From Nitrososphaeraceae archaeon (lineage in GTDB: Archaea; Thermoproteota; Nitrososphaeria; Nitrososphaerales; Nitrososphaeraceae), in contig WHTU01000015.1 of NCBI GenBank assembly GCA_009377575.1, positions 1-63,222 on the forward strand: DNA of 63,222 nt, given 5' to 3'. The notes beneath the pieces were generated by a model. The model was not told where the DNA came from. It saw only the letters and a program-made list of their open reading frames with translations, and did no database searches. This document shows, piece by piece, positions 56,041-63,222 of this stretch. The first letter of the stretch is position 1, and each line of letters opens with the position of its first letter. Made by a program: the position numbers and the translations under genes.

Positions 56041-56898
56041 GTGTCTTCTCTCATATTAGAGTTTGAGAAAATTAAATTGGGTGCTAAAATTCCATCAACA
56101 ATACGCAAACAGGTCAATAGAGAGTGGCAAGAGGGGATCCCTAGAGGCCAAATTGCAGAAAAGAATCAGATAGGAGCTGCGACTGTTAGTACTATCGTTA
56201 GCGAATGCAGGGTCCAAGAGCATCCAGATATAGACCTTCTACGGGAGGTGGCTTTAGCTCTTAGGAGAGAGAACTTGACTTTAGCCGACTTTGCTTCCGC
56301 CATGAGATTGAGGAACAAGATGATGGAATGGGGGTTACCTGAGGATCCTGAAATTGAGGATTTTATAGAGACAGTAAATGTCAACTGTTTTAAGGCGGGT
56401 ATTTCGCATGAAAAATTTATAGATAACGTTAGGTACGTCACCTCGATAGCAAATCAATTAAATTCCTCAGTTGACGGGTTGCCGTCCAAGATCCTAGAAG
56501 AACAAAAAAGGCTAAAGAGCTACAAGAAAAGAGTGAAAAGAATGCGCTCCGATTATAATGTTACAAAAAAGGATCTTGAAGACTATATAAACAAGAGACC
56601 ACTGCTTATTCAAGAAAACGAGAGACTAAAGATGGAAAATAAAGCATACGAGAGCGATGCTCTCGTTTTGAGAAAAACGAACGACCAACAATCAATAGAG
56701 CTCTTTGAGTATAGGTATAATGAAATGATTTCAGAAAATGAGCTGAAGAAATTAGATGAGAGTTGGTTACCTAATGAACACCGAATATCTGTTAAAGAGC
56801 TACATGAACTAGCACACGAGATCTACCACCATCCTGTCGAACACATTGATATAATAAGAAGGCTCAAAGCTAACAGAATCCAGAGTATGGCCGCTTAA
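56041..56898 (+). CDS. HTH domain protein with coiled coil, probable DNA-binding regulator
   Basis: A 285-residue cytoplasmic protein from GTG 56041. Residues 17-56 contain a resolvase/transposase-type helix-turn-helix (IPRGQIAEKNQIGAATVSTI). A helical middle (60-145) is followed by a coiled coil (about 150-215, EEQKRLKSYKKRVKRMRSDY) and a C-terminal helical region with VKELHELAHEIYHHPVEHID. The layout resembles a family expanded in Nitrososphaerales: HTH, then a long helical region. The array of eight 11-bp repeats lies upstream, so the protein may bind its own promoter cooperatively through the coiled coil. Function unknown. Confidence 0.75.
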   Translation: MSSLILEFEKIKLGAKIPSTIRKQVNREWQEGIPRGQIAEKNQIGAATVSTIVSECRVQEHPDIDLLREVALALRRENLTLADFASAMRLRNKMMEWGLPEDPEIEDFIETVNVNCFKAGISHEKFIDNVRYVTSIANQLNSSVDGLPSKILEEQKRLKSYKKRVKRMRSDYNVTKKDLEDYINKRPLLIQENERLKMENKAYESDALVLRKTNDQQSIELFEYRYNEMISENELKKLDESWLPNEHRISVKELHELAHEIYHHPVEHIDIIRRLKANRIQSMAA

Positions 56899-57063
56899 TG
56901 TTAAATTCATTTAATGTTTAAGATCAGTACTAATTTGTAGAAATCAGTAGCTGCCATAAAATAGATTTTATTATGATTCCAGACCAACTTAAGATCCGAA
57001 TATGTTCCTTAGGAAACTCTCTTCTTTAGCCAAACGTAATCGCAAAAATTATTTTGAAGGTCA

Positions 57064-57896
57064 TCAAAGAAACTCCGAACGGCACCAATAGCGGTGATGC
57101 CACTCTGCCAGGAGATATCGCAGCTGCATTCTGGGTAGGTTCGCCGTTGCAATTAAAACCATATTCTCAGGGTAGTGACGGCATACATTCCCCCGCGCCA
57201 CAAACGAGTGAGAAGATGCGCCGTCTGTGTTAAGCATTTCAACTGCCCATCCATTCCCCGAAACTCCCTCGGAAGCCAATTCCATAGCGCTTACGTCAGC
57301 TTGCATCCCAAATATACGATATCCTCCTCCTACAACCTGTTCCCCCGTTTCACAATTCGCGGTAGCAAGTCCAAAGTTATTAGGAGGAACAACAACCGTC
57401 GAGCTTGGTCTTTCGCGGACGAATGGAACAATTGTGTTGGGAGCGATCTTCTGCTTCGTAACAGCTTCATCTGCGAGTTCATCTGTACCAATCTGCTTCG
57501 TATTATAGGTAGAACGAAAGTCCTACCATATAGGGGAGTATGCATTGGTTTCATATGTAAGGACGACGTAACTGATTCTGAGTACCAAATGTAGCAGTTG
57601 GATTAGTTCTCGTTAATGTGCGGGGGAAGATTCGTGACCATGTACTGTAGTTCTGCGTTCTCACCGGGTGCTGTTTCGCATAGTATAGAAAATCTCTGCG
57701 GAGTTGGTTGGTTGAAAATAAATGCTACTTCGCACCCAAATGTGGCTGGTGGCATGCGGGGTACCAATACATTAACAAAGGTCTGGATCGAATTTGTAAC
57801 ATCTGGGTCTATTATTGTAAAGCTTGTTTTTACTCCGTCAGGATTCCATCCTAGAGCATTGCCCGCAGGTTCGTCAAATAAAGTGACTCTCTTCAT
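57064..57896 (-). pseudogene. Broken surface protein (GWNPDG domain plus Cys-rich beta domain)
   Basis: From 57896 a frame reads MKRVTLFDEPAGNALGWNPD, then FTIIDPDVTNSIQTFVNVLV and ELQYMVTNLPP to a stop at 57603. After a stretch with stops near 57540, another frame runs GTDELADEAVTKQKIAPNTI, then PSSTVVVPPNNFGLATANCE, GGGYRIFG and WAVEMLNTDGASSHSFVARG, ending at 57064. The second part is a common extracellular beta module preceded by a collagen-like or trimeric-fibre-like helical repeat. Both parts are in order, so one long surface protein has been broken. Confidence 0.55.
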
Positions 57897-57922
57897 AAAA
57901 CTCTCTGCCGGTCGGGGCGTTA

Positions 57923-58837
57923 ATGATCACTCCCATCCTTAGCGCAGCGCCTTTCTCATCAACGCAGTTAGTTCAGGCGGCGTCAGCAAGGGATTACCAA
58001 GGCACAATACTAAAACCACAAGATGAAAGAGAACAGATACGGCCAGCAGTATTATCGTCATCTTCTCCTACACCCTCAGTGCTAAGTCAGGGCGAAGATG
58101 TGGTTACAGCGCAGGGTTCACTGGCTAGCTTACAGGTCAGACCGTCAAGTAATATTGTCGGTACTAATGTATATTATAACATTCAATTCAGACCATCGAC
58201 AACCGGTGAAATTGATAAGATCAGAATGGAATTCCCTGAAGGAACTTATTTGGGAAATGCAAAAGTATTAGAGGTTGAAGGAATCGGGAAAGGCCGTCCA
58301 GTGGGAGAGTGGGGCAGCAATATACTAATATATGATGTGCATTTTCCTGAAGTCGTACCAGCAGGCACTGAAATAAGACTAGACTTAGCAAATATTGCCA
58401 ATCCTCCAACTCCGAGTCTTTCAAATACAGTTACTGTTACTACGGTAGACAGCTCGAGTCTTGTAATAGATGGACCAACAGTGTCAGCTACATATACACT
58501 AAGGCAGATAGTGACAGACCAAATTGCTAATAATGCAATCACAGCGAGCAAGATGTCACCAACATTTATGACATCTAAAATATTGCAAGATGGTCAAAAT
58601 GGATGGAATCCAGATGCCATTTTTGGCCTAGACACGTTCACAATAACTGACAGTGCGGTCAAGGCGAGCAATTCTCACGTCTATGTAAGTGTAGACGAAT
58701 CAGCTGACGTTGGCCCGCTAGCTGTGAATGTAGTATGTATGGTTGAAGACATAGTAAACAATCAGTTTCAAGTGGTCTGCAATGCACCACCCGCTGACGG
58801 ATCTGTCCTACGCTATACCGTGATAAACCAACCATGA
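57923..58837 (+). CDS. Surface protein with SYYDI-type and GWNPDG-type domains
   Basis: A 304-residue extracytoplasmic protein. The N-terminus (to about 25) resembles the end of a signal peptide but is short, so the true start may be damaged. Domain A (about 75-200) includes VYYNIQFRPSTTGEIDKIRM, EFPEGTYLG, VPAGTEIRLDLANIANP and VIDGPTVSATYTLRQI. A connecting helix DQIANNAITASKM leads to domain B (220-304): GWNPDAIFGLDTFTITDSAV and a Cys pair. The same A domain ends the subtilase at 60109 and begins the partial gene at 62802. It is divergent from the broken homolog on the other strand. Confidence 0.7.
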   Translation: MITPILSAAPFSSTQLVQAASARDYQGTILKPQDEREQIRPAVLSSSSPTPSVLSQGEDVVTAQGSLASLQVRPSSNIVGTNVYYNIQFRPSTTGEIDKIRMEFPEGTYLGNAKVLEVEGIGKGRPVGEWGSNILIYDVHFPEVVPAGTEIRLDLANIANPPTPSLSNTVTVTTVDSSSLVIDGPTVSATYTLRQIVTDQIANNAITASKMSPTFMTSKILQDGQNGWNPDAIFGLDTFTITDSAVKASNSHVYVSVDESADVGPLAVNVVCMVEDIVNNQFQVVCNAPPADGSVLRYTVINQP

Positions 58838-58940
58838 AAGCTGTAACGTGATCTATCCAATTGAGGGAACAAAACAGAAAAAACAGAATAAACCAAAGTG
58901 ATCACTACGCTTGTCTTTATTTTTTGTTCTGCTAAGGTGT

Positions 58941-59114
58941 ATGAAGGTTGGTAACTGTAATACTGGCATTTGTGTCTATCAAAAGAAGCCAAAAGAAGGC
59001 CTAAACGGAAAGTACGATCCTCATGATGGATATATTCACTGCAAAAATGAATGTAAAGGGAGAGAGGTAGCTCACTGTATAACTAAGACGACAAAGCTGA
59101 AATCCGTCCCATAA
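58941..59114 (+). CDS. Small cysteine-rich protein
   Basis: A 57-residue frame from ATG 58941, with five cysteines in C-x4-C, C-x3-C and a final C, and a GKYDPHDGYIHC segment. The basic tail ends KTTKLKSVP. No signal peptide, unless an upstream TTG at 58911 adds a hydrophobic SLFFVLLRC stretch. Cys spacing suggests a small metal or disulfide knot. Family unknown. Confidence 0.35.
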   Translation: MKVGNCNTGICVYQKKPKEGLNGKYDPHDGYIHCKNECKGREVAHCITKTTKLKSVP

Positions 59115-59482
59115 TTTCTTTGTTTTCTATGAAGACGAAATGCTTTACCAATTGCCACTAAGGTGACAAATATAACGCTAGAAAGTATTCGCCATGAAGA
59201 TGATTACAATCCCTTAGGGTGAGGATATTAGTAACATGCCTCAGTACATAATACATTTTAATAATCTTAATCCTTGAGAAAAATTTAAGACTGATATGAG
59301 CAACAAGTTTATCGGAAAAATAAAATACAACATTATACTCATCTTGCAGTAAGTTGATTTATTGGTCAAAACGGTCATAAAAGAGATGACGGAATGAAAA
59401 AAGAATATCGGTGCGTTTAACAAAATAATGTACTGATCCTCGACCGTCTTCTGGCTGGGTTGTGGGATTTTGAAGGAATCAG
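59115..59482. other. Gene-free stretch
   Basis: AT-rich DNA without recognisable features. Confidence 0.35.
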
Positions 59483-59740
59483 GTGCATGAGGATCTTTAC
59501 CCCCGAAAGGAACTGCTAAAGGAATGGGGATATCAATCCCAGCTGCTGAAGGATTCTCCTCCTCCGATTGTAAGGCTTAACCCTATCTGGATTATCAGTG
59601 ATTCTCAGGCCCATATTATGCTCTTGCCTCCGGCATATCCCAAGAAATGGATAAGGAGTATATACAAGAACCTTCGAATTTCTACCTCAAATTGTACTAA
59701 CGAATTTCTACCAAGACTTTTGGATACTTCTTTTTACTAG
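59483..59740 (+). CDS. Possible fragmentary protein, unknown
   Basis: An 85-codon frame from GTG 59483: HEDLYPRKELLKEWGYQSQL, then PPIVRLNPIWIISDSQAHIM and a Ser/Asn-rich end. The composition is protein-like but without family, start signal or neighbour support. It may be the remains of a longer gene. Confidence 0.25.
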   Translation: MHEDLYPRKELLKEWGYQSQLLKDSPPPIVRLNPIWIISDSQAHIMLLPPAYPKKWIRSIYKNLRISTSNCTNEFLPRLLDTSFY

Positions 59741-60108
59741 AGCTATTTTTTACATTTTAGTAAAAGCAAAGTCTATAATCCGAGGAACTAGAGTTAGAAA
59801 TGAAATTCGCTTTTTTTCAGGCAGATATTTCGAGCTTCAATTGCACGAAATTGTGAAGACGGGTCCGATCGTTTAATTGCTGTCAAGTGCAGAAAGGATC
59901 TGACAAAGACGCAATCTGCGAAACATTTGGTCGTGAATGAAGATATTTTCAGTACGCGGTCACCTGATTTACAATGATATAATATATGATTGCTCATATA
60001 TCACTTACATAACTTTGTTCCTAATTTAAAGATAAGAGAATTGCAGCCACTATAACTCTAGAAATTCAAATAATCCTTGTCGAAGATCTCATAGAGATAA
60101 CATGTAAT
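59741..60108. other. Spacer with coding-like patch
   Basis: One plus frame near 59820-59980 reads RQIFRASIARNCEDGSDRLI and AVKCRKDLTKTQSAKHLVVN before a stop; it lacks a start. Possibly a decayed gene of unknown type. No regulatory site identified. Confidence 0.25.
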
Positions 60109-61956
60109 TTGGCCAGACATTTATGTAGAGCTAGTAATATTAACAACAAGGCTTTGCTCGTCTCCATCATAATGGGGGTTTGCCTATCTTCTTCAATTGC
60201 AACAACAACGATTGCCAGAAGTATTGATGCTATGGCTTACAGAGTAACAGTAGATGATGACCGATTGTCTTCACTTTTATACCCTTCGTCTGTAGGTACT
60301 TTTGATGATAGAGTGAAATTTCGCCAGAGCATGCAGGCGACTCCAACACAAGACCATAGTATGGAGAACTATAATTACGTTAATGATATGAATATCTATG
60401 ATCGCTACATCGTGGTTTTAAGAGAAGGTTCCTCTACTGAAGACCGATCAACTTTGATAGAGGAAATAAAGAAGGACAGCAGCTTGGATCAAATAAGAAT
60501 TCCTCAATTCATAGACGAATATAATAATGTCTTTGTTGGTTTTAGTATAAGTATTCCAAGAGGAGATACAAATATTCTCAAGGTCATACAAAATAACCCT
60601 CGTGTGGAAATTGTAGAAAAAGATCAACAAGTACATATGTTTGCTCAGACTCTACCTACTGGAGTTAATAGAGTTGATGGAGATCTCAGCTCAACGGAGT
60701 CTGGAAACGGACAGGGCAGTGTAGATGTTGACATCGCAATACTAGATACTGGTGTAGATCTGGACCATCCTGACCTTAACGTCTACAGAGAAAGAACCTT
60801 TGTTAGCGGTACTTCATCTGCGGATGATGATGAAGGACATGGAACACATGTGGCAGGTATTGCGGCTGCTAAAGACAACAACATGGGTGTAGTTGGCATT
60901 GCTCCAGGTGCTAGAATATGGGCTGTTAAGGTGCTAGATAGTACTGGTTCAGGCTTTATCTCTGACATTATTGCAGCTATTGATTATCTGACTCAGAATG
61001 CCGACCAAGTAGATGTCGGAAATATGAGCTTTGGCTGCGAGTGTAGTTCATCTGCACTTGATACAGCATTAAATAACTCGGTCGAAAAGGGTATTGTGTA
61101 TACCGCAGCTGCCGGAAATGATGGCAGCGATGCTTCATCGTTTTCTCCGGCAAATAATCCAAATGTCATAGCAGTATCGGCAATTGTAGATACTGACGGC
61201 AAGTGTGGTGGTCAAGGCCATTCTACCACTGCTGGAGGTGATGATGCCTTTGCAAGCTTCAGCAACTTCGGCTCCACAGTTGATATTGCTGCTCCTGGTG
61301 TGCTTATTTATTCAACATTCCCCGACGATTCATATGCTACCATGAGCGGCACAAGTATGGCATCACCACATGTAGCAGGTGCGGCAGCTCTGCTCAAATC
61401 TATCCAACCAACTGCGACACCATCGCAAATTAAAGAGAGTCTTTTTTCTACCGGCTCAAAGCCTAGCACCATTTGTGATGGGAATGGTCATGGATACTTC
61501 ACTGGAGATCCTGACCAATTTCATGAGCCCCTGCTTTATCTCAAGCATCAACCAGGATCTTTGTTGTATGTCTTTGCAACACAGACAAATAACATTGGGA
61601 CTATCAAATCATATTATGATATTGTGTTCAGGACAAGCACTTCAGGCCCAATTAAACAAATTGATGTAGACTTTCCACCAGGCACATATGTAGGTGTCTC
61701 ACTTCTAGTTGAGACTGTTGGAATTGGTCCTGGTAAGATATCGGCCAGTGGCACTACTGCAACGGGACAAACAATCACATATACAGTCAATAATGCCGAT
61801 ACTATTCCTGCAGGCACAAATATTAGATTACAATTTTCAAACATAGCCAACCCTCAAGAGCCTTCTAGGAGCTACTCTGTCACAGTAACAACTATAGATT
61901 CTAATAACTTAGTATTAGATGGACCTACACAGTCACGATCATATATAATAAAGTAG
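60109..61956 (+). CDS. Subtilisin-like S8 serine protease with C-terminal surface domain
   Basis: A 615-residue secreted protease. Signal region at 15-45, I9-type inhibitor propeptide about 95-180 (DRYIVVLREGSSTEDRSTLI ... NNPRVEIVEKDQQVH). The peptidase spans 185-480 with D213 (ILDTGVD), H247 (GHGTHVAG), N337 (AAAGND) and S416 (GTSMASPH), so the triad and oxyanion Asn are intact. Cysteines at 310-312 and 366 may form a disulfide. After 490 follows domain A (SYYDIVFRTSTSG ... FPPGTYVG ... VTVTTIDSNNLVLDGPTQSR), shared with neighbouring genes. It starts at TTG 60109. The substrate is unknown; the added domain may target it to the envelope. Confidence 0.9.
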   Translation: MARHLCRASNINNKALLVSIIMGVCLSSSIATTTIARSIDAMAYRVTVDDDRLSSLLYPSSVGTFDDRVKFRQSMQATPTQDHSMENYNYVNDMNIYDRYIVVLREGSSTEDRSTLIEEIKKDSSLDQIRIPQFIDEYNNVFVGFSISIPRGDTNILKVIQNNPRVEIVEKDQQVHMFAQTLPTGVNRVDGDLSSTESGNGQGSVDVDIAILDTGVDLDHPDLNVYRERTFVSGTSSADDDEGHGTHVAGIAAAKDNNMGVVGIAPGARIWAVKVLDSTGSGFISDIIAAIDYLTQNADQVDVGNMSFGCECSSSALDTALNNSVEKGIVYTAAAGNDGSDASSFSPANNPNVIAVSAIVDTDGKCGGQGHSTTAGGDDAFASFSNFGSTVDIAAPGVLIYSTFPDDSYATMSGTSMASPHVAGAAALLKSIQPTATPSQIKESLFSTGSKPSTICDGNGHGYFTGDPDQFHEPLLYLKHQPGSLLYVFATQTNNIGTIKSYYDIVFRTSTSGPIKQIDVDFPPGTYVGVSLLVETVGIGPGKISASGTTATGQTITYTVNNADTIPAGTNIRLQFSNIANPQEPSRSYSVTVTTIDSNNLVLDGPTQSRSYIIK

Positions 61957-62801
61957 TACCTGCATAACTCGCTATATGGTTTAGGTACTCATTGTGCCAT
62001 GAATCAATACCGATTTAATTAGTTCAGGTTCTTTTCATTTACCTTGTGTCTTGTGTCAATAAATAATCATTATTATTTTATATCCCTCTTTAACCACCGC
62101 CGTTGTTGCAGAATTAAAAAGTCTAAGTCACAAGTTATCTACATCAGCACCATTGAAAGCTCTTGTTTGGTACCCTGTGCGGCAAAGCTGACCTCACAAA
62201 TGCCCTATATTCTTAGTGTTCCCATCCAAGTGCTTCAGGCAAGCACATATGATGGTGGGTAGGAGGAAAGTGTTGATGTATGATGAAGAGGGATGTGTTG
62301 ATGATGGTGATGAAGGGTAAGGCGATGTGGAAGACACCCGTAGTGACGTAAGTCCTAATCCACCGGTTGTAGATGAAGAACCCGGTGATTCATTCCCACT
62401 TGAAGAACGGGATGATGATGATAACTACCAAAATAGGCCTCACCCATATTGTGATACTGCAGAAGCAGAAGGCATAAGTTGCTACGGCAGCCACCTTTTT
62501 CATTTCTCTTGTTTTCGGAATTCACTTGGTCTCAGAAAATCATGGTGCCAATGTGTGGTCGACTAACATCGCCCTTTTTGTGTGTTATGATACGTTATTA
62601 TCGTATCTGGTTTCGGCTATCCAAACCATGTTACCAGCCTGATTATAACTATCAGTAACGATGGGAACGTTATGATGAACGTACATGGATAATAAGTCTC
62701 AAAAGACTTCCTGATTCTTAGGGAACAAATCTAATATAAATCTGGGTGACCAGTGGTTCTAAATCTAGATAAAGTCTAGGTTTAGCAATATCTGTAGTAC
62801 A
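61957..62801. other. Gene-poor stretch with acidic frame
   Basis: A plus frame (62327-62566) is Asp/Glu/Pro-rich (PPVVDEEPGDSFPLEERDDD, PHPYCDTAEAEGISCYG) and resembles the acidic tails of secreted proteins in this window, but it has a doubtful start. Purine-rich GATGATG repeats occur around 62240-62330. No clear gene. Confidence 0.3.
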
Positions 62802-63222
62802 GTGAGTAGATACGAAAGGCTTACTCTTACCTCTATTATTACCGTTATGGTAATGATATCACCTATTATCATGCTTATTAATCCAACCCTAGTATCAGCC
62901 GCAACCGCCACTAATAATACAAATAGACTTGATAGCAACAATTATCGTTCTACTCCTGAAAGCAACAATTATCACGCTTCTCGACCTTTATCTTCAACCG
63001 CTTCAACGCATATGACGATGAGCGCACCATCAACGTCAAGTCCAGAAGGAGACTTCACAGCTCAAGCAGCCTTGTCTCTTACAAGAGCAACTCAAACAAA
63101 CAACATTGTAAGTGCCAGATCATATTACGACATAATGTTTAGAACTAGTACTTCAGGTGTAATTAAAACAGTAGAGATGGACTTTCCTCCCGGCACATAT
63201 GTAGGTGCTGCTCTTCTGGTTG
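62802..63222 (+). CDS. Surface protein with SYYDI-type domain, cut by the window end
   Basis: From GTG 62802 a frame runs off the right edge. Residues 8-36 form a signal peptide (LTSIITVMVMISPIIMLINP), followed by a Ser/Asn-rich linker with a duplicated SNNY motif. Domain A then begins: TQTNNIVSARSYYDIMFRTS, TSGVIKTVEMDFPPGTYVGA. This is nearly the same as the C-terminal domain of the S8 protease (TQTNNIGTIKSYYDIVFRTS). The gene probably continues with a domain B. It is a recent duplicate of the shared module. Confidence 0.75.
   Translation, partial: MSRYERLTLTSIITVMVMISPIIMLINPTLVSAATATNNTNRLDSNNYRSTPESNNYHASRPLSSTASTHMTMSAPSTSSPEGDFTAQAALSLTRATQTNNIVSARSYYDIMFRTSTSGVIKTVEMDFPPGTYVGAALLV

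Noticed and set aside
57227-57508. 93-codon plus-strand frame
   Set aside because: Antisense to the coding-like ELADEAVTKQKI domain; the minus-strand reading makes better protein sense.
1-63222. tRNA, rRNA or CRISPR array
   Set aside because: No cloverleaf with a GTTCRANYC-type T-arm, no rRNA-like stretch and no regularly spaced direct repeats with unique spacers were seen; a covariance-model scan would be needed to exclude short or intron-containing tRNAs.

Overview
The window looks like AT-rich chromosomal DNA of an ammonia-oxidizing archaeon of the Nitrososphaerales (Thaumarchaeota/Nitrososphaerota), probably a Nitrosocosmicus-like lineage. The evidence is the protein families: a two-domain multicopper oxidase with a ZIP transporter and an MntR-type regulator, DUF6659 and DUF4242 proteins, histidine kinases with a three-repeat sensor, F420-type PPOX proteins, small zinc-ribbon proteins and many short secreted, Asn/Ser/Thr-rich proteins. 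No rRNA, tRNA or CRISPR array was seen. The lineage is inferred from remembered family resemblance, not from a search.

Layout. 0-7.5 kb: a DUF4242 protein, an IS630-type transposase relic, decayed secreted genes, then a metal cassette (multicopper oxidase, ZIP transporter, MntR-like regulator) behind nested inverted repeats. 8-20 kb: secreted FxLYD proteins, a GNAT relic, a secreted dienelactone hydrolase, two overlapping small membrane genes, an SDR, a C2H2 zinc finger, a universal stress protein, an F420/PPOX protein and a VOC protein. 20-27 kb: a large sensor kinase, a response regulator with a triplicated promoter motif, and three secreted or sensor-like proteins. 28-40 kb: a prohibitin-like SPFH protein, zinc-ribbon proteins, a Met/His-rich PepSY protein, DUF6659, a second PPOX protein, a TPR protein and several pseudogenes. 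41-54 kb: paired secreted paralogs, a second sensor kinase and surface proteins with low-complexity tails. 54-63 kb: a HAD phosphatase, an HTH/coiled-coil protein behind an 11-bp phased repeat array, and a cluster of surface genes and relics sharing two domains, including a subtilase.

Two noncoding observations stand out. First, eight consecutive 11-bp units beginning GTYA (55911-55998) sit just upstream of the HTH/coiled-coil gene at 56041, one helical turn apart, which suggests a cooperative regulator binding site. Second, a structured repeat occurs at 16714-16925 (+) and 26719-27123 (-). It has a 41-nt core identical at 36 positions and hairpins whose differences keep pairing through G-U wobble on one strand, so it is a candidate structured RNA or mobile hairpin element.

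The window also holds many broken genes (at least fifteen), most of them secreted proteins. It is a fast-decaying accessory region with a large extracytoplasmic component. Metal handling (oxidase/ZIP/MntR, Met/His-rich PepSY) and environmental sensing (two kinases, receiver, Cache protein) are the clearest intact functions.
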